Of a stretch of DNA of 64,000 bases, positions 17,941 to 27,139 are shown in pieces. The translations under genes and the position numbers were made by a program. The DNA is from CALBPI01 sp039033995. GTDB taxonomy: Bacteria; Pseudomonadota; Gammaproteobacteria; Steroidobacterales; Woeseiaceae. Under the pieces are notes generated by a model. The model made no database searches and was not told the DNA's origin. It saw only the letters and a program-made list of their open reading frames with translations. Each line of letters starts with the position of its first letter. The stretch's first letter is position 1. The DNA lies in assembly GCA_039033995.1 (NCBI GenBank), contig JBCCBP010000006.1, forward strand, positions 1 to 64,000, given 5' to 3'.

Positions 17941-19458
17941 CTAGTTCTTGGCATCGATCGACCAATCGAGTGGCGGCAATTCAATACGATCCGGTAGACG
18001 CGTTCGGTCACCCGTGGCGTACCAGTGATCCAGCGCGTCAATAAAGGCAGGATCATTCTCCTCTGCCTCATAGATCGCGCCGTGCGATCCGCCAACCACT
18101 TCCACGAAATGATGGTCGCGAAATAAGCGACGCACACCATCCGCGTTCTCACGCGGCGTTGATACATCCCAATCGCCATGCACCAGCACAACCGGCACAT
18201 CGCTCTCGAACGCAGATGTGTCCATGGGTCTCACGGCGTCAGCCCAAACCTCACAAATGCCGTCATCGAAAAGCGGTGGTTTCCCGATGATGGCCATGGC
18301 GGGGTCATTTTCAAATTCGCGACGTCGCTGTGGCGAGATTCCAGAGCTGCATTCAATGATGGTCTTCGCTGCATTGTCAGCACCAGGATAGGTATAGAAC
18401 CGATTGAGCCGCCATGCTGCCTCTGTAAAATCACCGTCGAGCATACGCAATAGATCATCCGGCCAATCGTGCATCAAATACCGAAAGAACGGCGGTCTTG
18501 TTACGCCGCGTGACAACTTTGCGATGCCATCGCCATGGATGCTGACCTCAATCACGTCTCCGGAATCTTCGTCGGTGTAGGTCACCGAAATCGGTTCGCG
18601 ATCTGCTGCCGCCCGCAATCGCTCCAACGCGACAACAAGACCGTCGGCGGGCATACGATCCCGGTAGCGAGGAGACTGGGCTGCGGATGCTTCCATCATT
18701 AGCAAGGCGTCACGCACTGCGGATGGCCGATCGAAGGTGTGGTCAGGTCCTTCCAGCGCGCTAAACGTGGCGCGAGAAATTCGATCAGCATGCCGCCGAA
18801 TGATCGCCATTCCCCAGAACGAACCGAAGCTGTTGCCTTTGAGCTGAATCTGCTCGTAGCCAAGCGCATCCGCCACGGCGACGACATCATCGGCCATCTC
18901 AAGTACGTTGTAGCCGGTCATGTCCTGACCTTTATCCAAGTACAACTGGTGACACGCTTTGGCGGCGAGCAGCGATCGAGCACGCCTTTGCTCCTGCTGA
19001 CTAACGTCACCGAACTCCACTAGCGATTCGTCCGGGCACGGTGTTGCACCCGACGTGCCGAATCCGCGGTGACCTACGATGACGACGTCCGTGATCTCGG
19101 TATAGCGTCTAATCGCGTCACGATAAAAGTCAGTATTTTCGATGCGATCACCGAGCCCTTCGTAACCTGGCCCACCACGCAACACGAACAGCGGTGGCGT
19201 TGCCGCATTGGCCGATGGCAACCGCGAGAAACGATAGAACTCGAGCTCGATGCTTTGCGTACCGCCCGTTCGTCGATTCACCGGTACCGTCAAAGTCCCA
19301 CGTTGATTCAGTACACCATCCGGACTGTTCGGAATATCCATTGAGACCAATGTAACTGGCGATCTGACTGAGCTTTTGCCCGTGCTGTTAACGGGTGTGA
19401 CGTGACAGCCCGAAATGACCGCTGCGACAACAATAATTCTGAATAGCTTGATACACAT
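17941..19458 (-). CDS. Lipoprotein alpha/beta hydrolase (proline-iminopeptidase-like)
   Basis: 505 residues. A lipobox (VISGC, Cys18) follows a hydrophobic signal, so it should be a periplasmic or outer-membrane lipoprotein. FVLRGGPGYEGLGD corresponds to the oxyanion-hole HGGPG motif with Arg in place of His. VVIVGHRGFGTSG is the next strand; LKGNSFGSFWG is the nucleophile elbow G-x-S-x-G; a late VVGGSHGAIYE supplies the catalytic His, with VLVHGDWDVSTP carrying the Asp. This is the TAP-like/S33 arrangement of tripeptidyl or proline peptidases. It is divergent from a MarR gene across a spacer holding two matched operators, so the MarR protein likely represses it in response to a small ligand. 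Confidence 0.85.
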   Translation of the reverse strand: MCIKLFRIIVVAAVISGCHVTPVNSTGKSSVRSPVTLVSMDIPNSPDGVLNQRGTLTVPVNRRTGGTQSIELEFYRFSRLPSANAATPPLFVLRGGPGYEGLGDRIENTDFYRDAIRRYTEITDVVIVGHRGFGTSGATPCPDESLVEFGDVSQQEQRRARSLLAAKACHQLYLDKGQDMTGYNVLEMADDVVAVADALGYEQIQLKGNSFGSFWGMAIIRRHADRISRATFSALEGPDHTFDRPSAVRDALLMMEASAAQSPRYRDRMPADGLVVALERLRAAADREPISVTYTDEDSGDVIEVSIHGDGIAKLSRGVTRPPFFRYLMHDWPDDLLRMLDGDFTEAAWRLNRFYTYPGADNAAKTIIECSSGISPQRRREFENDPAMAIIGKPPLFDDGICEVWADAVRPMDTSAFESDVPVVLVHGDWDVSTPRENADGVRRLFRDHHFVEVVGGSHGAIYEAEENDPAFIDALDHWYATGDRTRLPDRIELPPLDWSIDAKN

Positions 19459-19472
19459 AGTCCTGAGCCTTT

Positions 19473-19490
19473 TATCTTGATATAAAGATA
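19473..19490. promoter_or_regulatory. MarR-type operator 1
   Basis: TATCTTGATATAAAGATA, an imperfect palindrome with TATCTT/AAGATA arms. Reverse-complemented, it matches the second site at 19503 except for one base. It lies 15 bases upstream of the hydrolase start, where a bound repressor would block transcription. Confidence 0.7.
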
Positions 19491-19502
19491 TTGCTGTGTA
19501 TT

Positions 19503-19520
19503 TATCTTTATGTCAAGATA
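19503..19520. promoter_or_regulatory. MarR-type operator 2
   Basis: TATCTTTATGTCAAGATA, the near-perfect inverted copy of the site at 19473. Centres are 30 bases apart, close to three helical turns, so two dimers would sit on one face of the DNA. It lies directly before the marR start, implying autoregulation. Confidence 0.7.
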
Positions 19521-19525
19521 TTTTC

Positions 19526-20017
19526 ATGAAACCAAGTAACAATAATTCGTTAATGGATACCCTCGTCGCCGAATGGGCACGGGAATGTCCTGACCTTGAC
19601 GCTTCGGCGATGGCGGTCGTTGGTCGCATCATGCGCCTTGGCCAGCGCTTTGAGAGAGAAGCCGCCGCTGCACTAAAGCCGCTCGGCCTCGCCTACACCG
19701 ACTTTGATATTCTGGCGACGCTGCGACGGTCTGGCGCACCCTACACACTGACACCGGGCCAGCTTGGCGATGCCGTGCTACTGACGTCCGGCGCTATGAC
19801 AGCGGCGCTGGAACGTCTGGAGAAAGCCGGTCTCATCTCTCGCCATACGAGCGCTACAGATCGCCGCTCGAAAGCCGCGCGGTTGACCAAGACCGGCCAA
19901 AGACTCGCCAAGAAAGCGGCAGCCGCGCGCTTCGATATCGCTGCACAATCCGTCGCATCGCTCCCCGCACGTTCGCGTCAGCAATTGATCGCACTTCTCG
20001 ACAAGCTGAACACTTGA
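19526..20017 (+). CDS. MarR family transcriptional regulator
   Basis: 163 residues from the ATG at 19526; a GTG at 19496 would extend it through the operator and is unlikely. LTPGQLGDAVLLTSGAMTAALERLEKAGLISRH is the winged-helix recognition region, and ATDRRSKAARLTKTGQRL is the wing with its Asp-Arg-Arg. Length and layout fit MarR dimers, with N- and C-terminal helices for dimerisation. There is no clear ribosome binding site, so the mRNA may be leaderless or weakly translated. Being divergent from the lipoprotein hydrolase with twin palindromes between, it most likely represses both genes until a phenolic or other small ligand binds. Confidence 0.92.
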   Translation: MKPSNNNSLMDTLVAEWARECPDLDASAMAVVGRIMRLGQRFEREAAAALKPLGLAYTDFDILATLRRSGAPYTLTPGQLGDAVLLTSGAMTAALERLEKAGLISRHTSATDRRSKAARLTKTGQRLAKKAAAARFDIAAQSVASLPARSRQQLIALLDKLNT

Positions 20018-20129
20018 TCCCGCTTAACAATCACCGGACACGATCACACCAGTTCAAGAGCCCATCAGTCGCGCAGCATTCGCTTAATCGATACACTTAT
20101 CGCGTGGATAAAATTGCCGTGAGACTATC

Positions 20130-22022
20130 ATGTCATTTGTTGCCGAACTGAAACGTCGCAACGTCTTCCGCGTTAGCGCGGCTTACATCGTGGGCGCATG
20201 GGCGGTTGCACAGGTTGCAGATCTGGCATTCGACAGCTTTAACGCACCGGACTGGGCAATGCAGGCGGTTTTGATCGTGCTGTTATTGGGTTTACCCATC
20301 ACTGCAGCCGCAGCCTGGGCGCTGGAGCTTGGACCTGATGGCCTGCAACGCGATGATGACGGCGAAGCCGACCCAAAGTACCAGGCGCAGACGCGACGCC
20401 GACTGAATCAGGTCATCATTGGTTTTCTTGTCGTCGGCGCGGGGGTATTGACCTACACACTACTGCGCCAACCCGAAGTCAGCCCCGTCGAGACGCCCAT
20501 GTCGACAATCGATGCAGCGGCGTTGACAGCCGGGACCGCTTCCGTGGAGCCGTCGATCGCTGTGTTACCGTTCGTCGACATGAGCCCCGCACAGGACCAA
20601 CGCCACATCGCGGACGGCGTCGCAACGGAACTCATGACGGCGTTGCACAGAGTCGATAACCTGCGCGTGGTCTCACGCACATCGGCGTTCGCGTTTCGCG
20701 ATAGCGAATTAGGCCTAAAGGACATCGCGAATGCACTGAACGTCGATCACGTGGTCGAAGGTTCCGTCAGTCGTGCTGGCAATCGCGTCCGTATTGAAGC
20801 CGCACTCGTAGACATTCGCACCGATGAGCGACTCTGGAGCGAAAGCTACACGCAGGAGCTGGGTGATGCGTTTGCATTGCAGGCTGGCATTACGCGCAAG
20901 ATCGCGGCAGCGTTGAGTGTCGTTGTCGGCGACGAAGCGAATGCCGATATTGAAACGGTATTCGAGGCCACCGCCAATCCTGAGGCCTACGAGGAGTTCT
21001 TGATCGGCACGACGCTATGGGCACGTCGCGGCGAGGAAAACATTCGCAACGGCATCGGTCACCTGGAACGCGCCCTCGCGCTGGAGCCCAATTTTGCGCG
21101 CGCTGAAGCCGCGCTCGCAATCGCCTACATTACATTGCCTACCTACGCTCGTATCGATTCGCCGGAGCAATGGAACACCCTTAGTCAGACGTCATGGCAG
21201 CAAGCAACGATTCATGCACAAAACGCGATAGCGCTCGATCCGAGCCTCGTCGCCGCCTACAGCGCGCTTGGCGATCTCGCGCGACTGTCTGATCGTTGGG
21301 ATGATGCACGACGCTTCTACCTTAAAGGGCTTTCGCTAGATCCGGATGACGCAACACTGAACATTTGGTATGCCGAGTATCTACAGGATATCGGACTCAC
21401 CGCGCAGACACTCGAGCAGGACGCAAGATCTCTGGCGCTCGACCCTTTATCCGCGGCCGCGAATGCAAGCGCCGCCGGCGGTCACATTATCGCCGGCAAC
21501 TGCGACAAGGTTGCCGAATACGCCCGCACGGCCGCTGCACTGGGCCATGATTTTGGCGAAATCGCACCCGTCTTTTGTGCAATACAGGCGGGTCGCTGGT
21601 CTGACGCACTCGCCGGACTGCGCAATCTTGAACTCGACGACAATCCGGACGAGCAACGATTTGAATCGTTGGTCGCGGATTTCGCGGAAGCAGAAGATGA
21701 TCAATCGCGCGAGCGTGCTCGCGAGGCACTCGCAGCCTTTGTGCTGACGTGGGGAGACAGCCCGGATATGTTCCTGATGCTGACCGCACTCGACAATGTT
21801 GATGCGTTGATGACGCATTTCGCCAATAAGGAACAGCATTGGGGCGGAACGACCAAACACTTTTGGGGACCGGGCATGATCAGTCTACGACAACACTCGG
21901 ATTTTCCCGACTTGCTCGAACGATCCGGCTTGTTAGCCCATTATCGATCCACCGGCATCATACCCGATGACTGCGCATGGGTCGGTGATGATCTGGACTG
22001 CACCATCACCAGCAACCCCTAG
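20130..22022 (+). CDS. TolB-like/TPR membrane protein
   Basis: 630 residues. The N-terminus (MSFVAELKRRNVFRVSAAYI) is a characteristic opening of a large gammaproteobacterial paralogue family. Helices lie at about 15-35, 45-65 and 90-112. Residues about 140-250 form a TolB N-terminal-like/FlgO-type domain (SIAVLPFVDMSPAQDQRHIADGV, HVVEGSVSRAGNRVRIEA). It continues as TPR repeats (NGIGHLERALALEPNFARAEAALA, AYSALGDLARLSDRWDDARRFYLKGLSLDPDDATLN). In related proteins the first module is often a DNA-binding or adenylate-cyclase domain; here it is the membrane segment. It probably acts as a scaffold or sensor; precise role unknown. Confidence 0.82.
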   Translation: MSFVAELKRRNVFRVSAAYIVGAWAVAQVADLAFDSFNAPDWAMQAVLIVLLLGLPITAAAAWALELGPDGLQRDDDGEADPKYQAQTRRRLNQVIIGFLVVGAGVLTYTLLRQPEVSPVETPMSTIDAAALTAGTASVEPSIAVLPFVDMSPAQDQRHIADGVATELMTALHRVDNLRVVSRTSAFAFRDSELGLKDIANALNVDHVVEGSVSRAGNRVRIEAALVDIRTDERLWSESYTQELGDAFALQAGITRKIAAALSVVVGDEANADIETVFEATANPEAYEEFLIGTTLWARRGEENIRNGIGHLERALALEPNFARAEAALAIAYITLPTYARIDSPEQWNTLSQTSWQQATIHAQNAIALDPSLVAAYSALGDLARLSDRWDDARRFYLKGLSLDPDDATLNIWYAEYLQDIGLTAQTLEQDARSLALDPLSAAANASAAGGHIIAGNCDKVAEYARTAAALGHDFGEIAPVFCAIQAGRWSDALAGLRNLELDDNPDEQRFESLVADFAEAEDDQSRERAREALAAFVLTWGDSPDMFLMLTALDNVDALMTHFANKEQHWGGTTKHFWGPGMISLRQHSDFPDLLERSGLLAHYRSTGIIPDDCAWVGDDLDCTITSNP

Positions 22023-22035
22023 CCGCAGCCGTCAA

Positions 22036-23589
22036 TCAAAAACGTGTCACAAATAACGCGTTCGGCCGACGAGTCCCGGTCTGTAGGCGCCCGGCAAACA
22101 GCACAGCACCATCGTCCGATATCTGCCGCATCCGACCACCCTGGGTGCTAAACATACGTGGCTCGTGCGACTGGTTGTAGAATTCGATACGTTCGATGGT
22201 GTCAGTATCTCGACCAACGATCACATCGCCACGACGCGCGATGGCCTGCAGTGGCGCATCGCGTTGCGACAACCAAAGTTCCTGCTGGTAGCTGCCACCG
22301 CGACGACCGTCGTCGACATAGCTCACGAACACGACCTCGCCATTGCGGTTCAGATGCCCGGTGCCGATACGAGCCGATGTACTATCGTCAACCGTCGTTC
22401 CGGTATGCGCCACGACCTGGTGCACCGGTGAGGTATCGATGCGGGTGCGCAGAATGATCCGATCATGATGATTTCTGACGAAGTGCAGTAGTTCATTGCG
22501 GTTGCTCGGCGCCATGCCGCTATCATGAATAGCGTGGGTCAGCTTGAGCTCCGGCGCATCGGGCAGCTGCGCCTGTTTGTCGATCAGGATCTGACTATCG
22601 CCGCCAGCGTCTGGCTGCCACAGCGTCGAGTCCATCGCCCCAGGCGATCCGTCACTGTCGAAAATGCCGGCATGCAATGCGATATGACCACCGTCCGACA
22701 CGCGAGCGTCGCCGGTTGTCGACTGAAAATACAGACTGGACCCGTCCTGGATCGGCGTGCGATTCAACGCAATCGCAAGCAAACGATCGGATTGACGATC
22801 CCAACCCACAATTCCGCCGTAGCGACAATTGTTACCGAACATCGATGCTCGAAACAGGGCCAAACCCTCGGTGTTCATATCCATGGTCGTACTTTCCAAG
22901 CTGCGGATCTTGCAGTCGAACTCGCCGACCGGCATCTCGGTACCCTCGGCAACGACGAGGCGCAGCTTGGAGAAATCCCAATACCAAAATGCCGTCTTGC
23001 GCCGCGCGAACGTCCCCATGATCAGCACACCATCGTCCACCGCCACGTACTGACTAATGTTGAGCAGACGACCCTCGCCGTCTGGCACAGGCACCGGATC
23101 ACCGTTGGCGACAATCTTCTCGAGCACACCATCGCGATGCGCGACCAATGCCTCGGGTTGATAACCCGGGAGCTGCTTCGCCACCCTGACGACGAATACC
23201 GCTGTGCCGTTGCGGGTCACGATGCGTGGCAGCAACGAGAAATCACCAATTCGGTTATCGTCCTTCGCACCGGGCATCGGTTGACCGACTTCTGCGATGA
23301 CTTTGAGCGCCCCGGGCGGGCCGTACCACATCGCCGTCTTGCGCTCGCGTGGACCACCATTTTTGACGTTCGCCGAGCCCTGGAAAATAACCTGACCCGA
23401 TGCCCCCATGCCGTACTCGGTCGCAAACCCTTCGAACAGGTACCCCTCGTCGAGTCCGGGTGCTGATTCACCGATTACAGCGATCGCCAGCGTGCCTGGT
23501 GAGGTGGTATCTGAACCACCGCACGCAGAGAACATCATCAAAGCCAAGCCAAACGCCAGCAGGGATCTACGGGATCGTCTCAGTCGCAT
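22036..23589 (-). CDS. Lipoprotein with repeated beta-strand motifs, unknown function
   Basis: 517 residues. A signal peptide ends in a lipobox (MFSACG, Cys23). The mature chain repeats a pattern in which a strand with gly/ala precedes a phrase such as NGTAVFVVRV, DDGVLIMGTFARR, DGGHIALHAGIFD, RNGEVVFVSYVDDGRRGG and DDGAVLFAGRLQ. These look like blades of a propeller or solenoid, as found in surface-anchored choice-of-anchor proteins. No enzyme motif seen. Convergent with the TolB-like gene (13 bases apart), divergent from the GH5 gene. Confidence 0.65.
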   Translation of the reverse strand: MRLRRSRRSLLAFGLALMMFSACGGSDTTSPGTLAIAVIGESAPGLDEGYLFEGFATEYGMGASGQVIFQGSANVKNGGPRERKTAMWYGPPGALKVIAEVGQPMPGAKDDNRIGDFSLLPRIVTRNGTAVFVVRVAKQLPGYQPEALVAHRDGVLEKIVANGDPVPVPDGEGRLLNISQYVAVDDGVLIMGTFARRKTAFWYWDFSKLRLVVAEGTEMPVGEFDCKIRSLESTTMDMNTEGLALFRASMFGNNCRYGGIVGWDRQSDRLLAIALNRTPIQDGSSLYFQSTTGDARVSDGGHIALHAGIFDSDGSPGAMDSTLWQPDAGGDSQILIDKQAQLPDAPELKLTHAIHDSGMAPSNRNELLHFVRNHHDRIILRTRIDTSPVHQVVAHTGTTVDDSTSARIGTGHLNRNGEVVFVSYVDDGRRGGSYQQELWLSQRDAPLQAIARRGDVIVGRDTDTIERIEFYNQSHEPRMFSTQGGRMRQISDDGAVLFAGRLQTGTRRPNALFVTRF

Positions 23590-23786
23590 CTCGACAGCCT
23601 TCGTCGCTATTGATCGGAAGCACCACCGTGACGCAACGCCGAGCGATGTTCAAGTATCAATAAGTCAACGTAGCATCTGACTCGCATCGTCGATCTGTCC
23701 GTCCAGCGCGGCTTCATCGCTTGCTATACTCGAAACGAGACGCGACTGGTACGACGGAACGGTTGCACGATGCACTAGGGGACATG

Positions 23787-25364
23787 ATGAAACGACTACT
23801 TACGCTCGCGGTTGTGCTGAGCTGCCTCTCGACCGCCACACTGCGGGCGGATACTTTCAAGACAGAGCGCTGCATCAACATGGGTAACGCGCTTGATGCC
23901 CCCGAAGAAGGTGCGTGGGGTCACACGATTCAGGCATCGTCATTTGAGGCCATCGCCAGAGCCGGTTTCGATACGGTACGCATCCCGGTGCGCTGGAGCG
24001 CGCACACCGGCGGCGCGCCGGACTACCGCATTGACGAGACTTTCTTCGCGCGTGTGACGGAGGTCATTGACCAGGCTCTGGACAACGACTTACACGTCAT
24101 TATCAACATCCATCACTTTGATGCGCTCAACAAAAATCCTGAGCAGGCACGAGACCAGTTTTTGGCGCTATGGTCGCAAATTGCATCGCGCTACAAAGAC
24201 CTTCCGGAATCTGTCTATTTCGAAGTGATCAATGAACCGAATGACGCGTTCAAAGGTGATGTGATGCGAGAGATCGTGACAGACGGTTTCTGGAAAATCC
24301 GCGAAACCAACCCGACGCGGATACTGATCATGGGTGGCGATAATTGGTCGGGACTGCGGACGCTGGATACGATTCCAGTCATTGATGATCCGAACCAGGT
24401 GCATACGTTTCATTTCTACGATCCTTTCAAATTTACCCATCAGAAAGCCTCATGGACGGATTTGAAAGATAGCGGTGTCGTCCGTTGGGGTAGCGCGCAA
24501 GATTATGCGGAGCTCGCCACAGCGGCTGAGGCTGCCCGGGCTGCGCAGGACGCGCTAGGCTTTCCCGTGTTCCTCGGTGAGATCGGTGCCTACCAGAAAG
24601 CGCCTTACGATGACGTCGTCAATTACACCTTGGAAACCCGCAAGGCCTTCGAAGCTGCCGGCATCAGCTGGTGCGTCTGGAGCTTCACAGCGACGTTCCC
24701 TTTCTTCGACTCGGAGACCAAACAATGGGACTCACAAAAACTGGGCGCACTGGGCATGAGCCCCGACGGCAGCGCCGTTGACGACCCACCGAAAGCCAAG
24801 TCCACGCCAGCGGTGCCGGTGTCCTACACCGGTCAGTCTCTGGAACTCGCGTTCAATGACCTGCGTCGTGAGGTAGGACATGATGGCGAATTGATGATGT
24901 CACCATTCCCGGAGCAACTGACCCACTATGGCACGGTCAAAATCAAGCGCCGCACAGACAACAACGTGCCGGGCGGCACAGCGATAGAAGCTCGGCTGCC
25001 TCGCGCGGGCAGCAACCCCTGGGACGCCGGACTATCCGGGCCGCTAACTGTGGCAATCAAGCAAGGCGACACGTTAGTGCTGGCGTACTGGGCCCGTGCT
25101 GTGCAAGGTGACGGCATCATCTCGAATGCTGGCCTGCAAATGAATGCCACACCTTACACACCGCTTTCTGCGTTACAACCGGCCGCGTTAACGAACGAAT
25201 GGCAACGCTTTGCGGTCACCGCCGTTGCCGACCGTGACTACGCCGCTGGCGAAGCGGGCTATACGTTTCAGCTCGCGGGCGCAAAGCAAACGATTCAAGT
25301 CGGACCGGTGTTTGTGTTGAATATTGGCGAAAACACCGGCGCAGCAACGGCACTCAGTCACTAG
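23787..25364 (+). CDS. Exported GH5-type glycoside hydrolase with C-terminal beta domain
   Basis: 525 residues. Two ATGs in a row occur at 23784/23787; aggggac favours the second. A signal peptide (MKRLLTLAVVLSCLSTATLRA) precedes a GH5 barrel: FDTVRIPVRW, VIINIHHFD, VYFEVINEPN with the acid/base Glu, HTFHFYDPF, and FLGEIGAY with the nucleophile Glu. INMGNALDAP is the usual cellulase opening. After about residue 345 a beta-rich domain (LELAFNDLRREVG through GYTFQLAG) resembles a CBM4/9-like jelly roll, which would bind polysaccharide. It would cut beta-linked glucans or mannans outside the cytoplasm. No other polysaccharide genes lie beside it. Confidence 0.9.
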   Translation: MKRLLTLAVVLSCLSTATLRADTFKTERCINMGNALDAPEEGAWGHTIQASSFEAIARAGFDTVRIPVRWSAHTGGAPDYRIDETFFARVTEVIDQALDNDLHVIINIHHFDALNKNPEQARDQFLALWSQIASRYKDLPESVYFEVINEPNDAFKGDVMREIVTDGFWKIRETNPTRILIMGGDNWSGLRTLDTIPVIDDPNQVHTFHFYDPFKFTHQKASWTDLKDSGVVRWGSAQDYAELATAAEAARAAQDALGFPVFLGEIGAYQKAPYDDVVNYTLETRKAFEAAGISWCVWSFTATFPFFDSETKQWDSQKLGALGMSPDGSAVDDPPKAKSTPAVPVSYTGQSLELAFNDLRREVGHDGELMMSPFPEQLTHYGTVKIKRRTDNNVPGGTAIEARLPRAGSNPWDAGLSGPLTVAIKQGDTLVLAYWARAVQGDGIISNAGLQMNATPYTPLSALQPAALTNEWQRFAVTAVADRDYAAGEAGYTFQLAGAKQTIQVGPVFVLNIGENTGAATALSH

Positions 25365-25447
25365 TTCGGCGCAAGCTGATTTTGCGAGACTGTCGCGTTG
25401 GGTCCGCATCTCACCCACGAATCACGTGTCCGCGGTAGGGGATGTTA

Positions 25448-25819
25448 TTGAAAAACGAACCAACATACGTCTTGTTCCTGTTGTCGATCGCAGCGATGGG
25501 AATCGCGGCATTTTTCTACACACGCTTTACACGCCGGTTACTCAGCGAGTTCATTGGAAAGGATGAGCCAATGTTGGACTTATTTCATCCCAAGCCCGAT
25601 ATAGCCTACAAGGATCCCGAACTACTCGCTGCGTGGGAAATACGTGCTCTAATGATGCTACCGCTGACGACGCTGCTGACCCTCTGGCACGCGATCTCTG
25701 CATTTGCGCTGTGCCTGAGTGAAAAACGTGACGTGCCGGGCGGGGTCGCACTTCACTTACTGACGGTTATTGGCTACGGCTACTTGCTAACGCTATTGAT
25801 CATTCGCTGGGCCAGCTAG
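25448..25819 (+). CDS. Small membrane protein
   Basis: About 123 residues with two or three helices (YVLFLLSIAAMGIAAFFY, LLTLWHAISAFALCL, LLTVIGYGYLLTLLIIRW). The ATG at 25442 immediately follows the aggggat purine run, leaving no spacer, while an in-frame TTG at 25448 sits six bases beyond AGGGG, so TTG is the likelier start. A central segment (EFIGKDEPMLDLFHPKPD) is hydrophilic. Unknown function. Confidence 0.55.
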   Translation: MKNEPTYVLFLLSIAAMGIAAFFYTRFTRRLLSEFIGKDEPMLDLFHPKPDIAYKDPELLAAWEIRALMMLPLTTLLTLWHAISAFALCLSEKRDVPGGVALHLLTVIGYGYLLTLLIIRWAS

Positions 25820-25864
25820 CGACGACTGAGCGCGTCGCGACGGTCGGATCATTCCGGCGTGACC

Positions 25865-27139
25865 CTACAAGTCAGGCTCAGCACGATACACATCGAGGTC
25901 GATGTCATCCTCGTAACGTGCGACGGTGGTGGCGACTGCCAAATCACCCGTTACGTTAACGACGGTGCGCATCATATCGAGCACGCGATCAAACGGTAGA
26001 ATGAAACCAACCACAATCGCGGTCTGCGCTTCGGTCAGTCCAATACTGGTCAGTACGGCCGCGAGCAGAAACAATGATGCCGACGGCACCGAGGCGGATC
26101 CAATGGAAACCAGCGTCGTCGTCAGCCCGATGGTCACGTAGTCGGCAGCTGACAACGGCACACCAAACGCTTGCGCAGAGAAAATAGAGACGATACCGAC
26201 ATACAATGCGGTGCCGTCCATGTTGACCGTCGCACCCAGCGGTAACACTGACGACTTGACGGACTTGCCAATGCCGAGATTCTCCTCAGCGGCCGCCATT
26301 GTTGCCGGTAGCGTCGCGGCACTGGATGACGTTGAGTAACCCAGCAACTGCGGATCGACCACCCCCCGGATAAACGGCAAGGGTGACACGCGCGCGAGTA
26401 ACGTGACCATGCCGTACTGCACGACGACGATATGCACAATACATGCGCCGTAGACTGCGATCACCAGCGTGACCACTTGCAAAAGTGCAGCGGCGCCTTG
26501 CGAGCCCGCGACCACCGCTATCAACGCAAACACACCAAATGGCGCTAACTCCATGACGATAAACGTCAGCTTGAGCATGACCTCAGCCGCCGCGTCGAAC
26601 ACATCGCGCAATACTTTTGCCTGCTCACCGGCCAGCAAAATGCCAATACCCAACAGCACCGCGAACACAATGATCGCGAGCACATTGCCGTCTGTGAGTG
26701 CGGCAAACGGATTGGTCGGGATCATGCCCATCAGACGTTCGGCAAGCGGTATGCTTTCACCGAGTACACGCGGGGCTGCCTGAGACAGCGTGACGCCATT
26801 GCCTGGCTCCAACAACACCGCAAACGTCATACCGATGATGATCGCGAGCGCCGTTGTCAGCAGGTAGAGCCCAAGCGCCTTGGTGCCAATCGAGCCGAGC
26901 TTACTGGGCGTACCCATCGACACCACGCCCGACACCAGCGTAGTCAGAATTAATGGCACAACCAACATACGGATACTGCGCAAAAACAGATCGCCAACCC
27001 ACTGGATTGTCGTTGCACCTTCGCCCCACCACAGACCGACCACAATACCCAGTACCAACGCCAGCATGATGCGTTTCCAGAGCGCGATATCGAACCAGTA
27101 ACGTCGCCATGGAGAGACGGATGCTGTTGTGTTGGTCAT
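25865..27139 (-). CDS. Dicarboxylate/amino acid:cation symporter (DAACS)
   Basis: 424 residues. Typical GltP/DctA sequence: FLRSIRMLVVPLILTTLVSGV, a serine-rich re-entrant loop YSTSSSAATLPATM, GATVNMDGTALY (the NMDGT motif that binds cation and substrate) and VSIGSASVPSASLF. Family members import glutamate, aspartate or C4-dicarboxylates with Na+ or H+. The ATG at 27139 overlaps the deacylase stop by four bases (ATGA), so it is translationally coupled to it. In this operon it probably imports the amino or keto acid produced in the periplasm. Confidence 0.93.
   Translation of the reverse strand: MTNTTASVSPWRRYWFDIALWKRIMLALVLGIVVGLWWGEGATTIQWVGDLFLRSIRMLVVPLILTTLVSGVVSMGTPSKLGSIGTKALGLYLLTTALAIIIGMTFAVLLEPGNGVTLSQAAPRVLGESIPLAERLMGMIPTNPFAALTDGNVLAIIVFAVLLGIGILLAGEQAKVLRDVFDAAAEVMLKLTFIVMELAPFGVFALIAVVAGSQGAAALLQVVTLVIAVYGACIVHIVVVQYGMVTLLARVSPLPFIRGVVDPQLLGYSTSSSAATLPATMAAAEENLGIGKSVKSSVLPLGATVNMDGTALYVGIVSIFSAQAFGVPLSAADYVTIGLTTTLVSIGSASVPSASLFLLAAVLTSIGLTEAQTAIVVGFILPFDRVLDMMRTVVNVTGDLAVATTVARYEDDIDLDVYRAEPDL

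Noticed and set aside
22525..23466. 313-residue plus-strand frame opposite the repeat lipoprotein
   Set aside because: Arg/His-rich shadow of a repetitive coding region, whereas the minus-strand frame has a lipobox and repeats.
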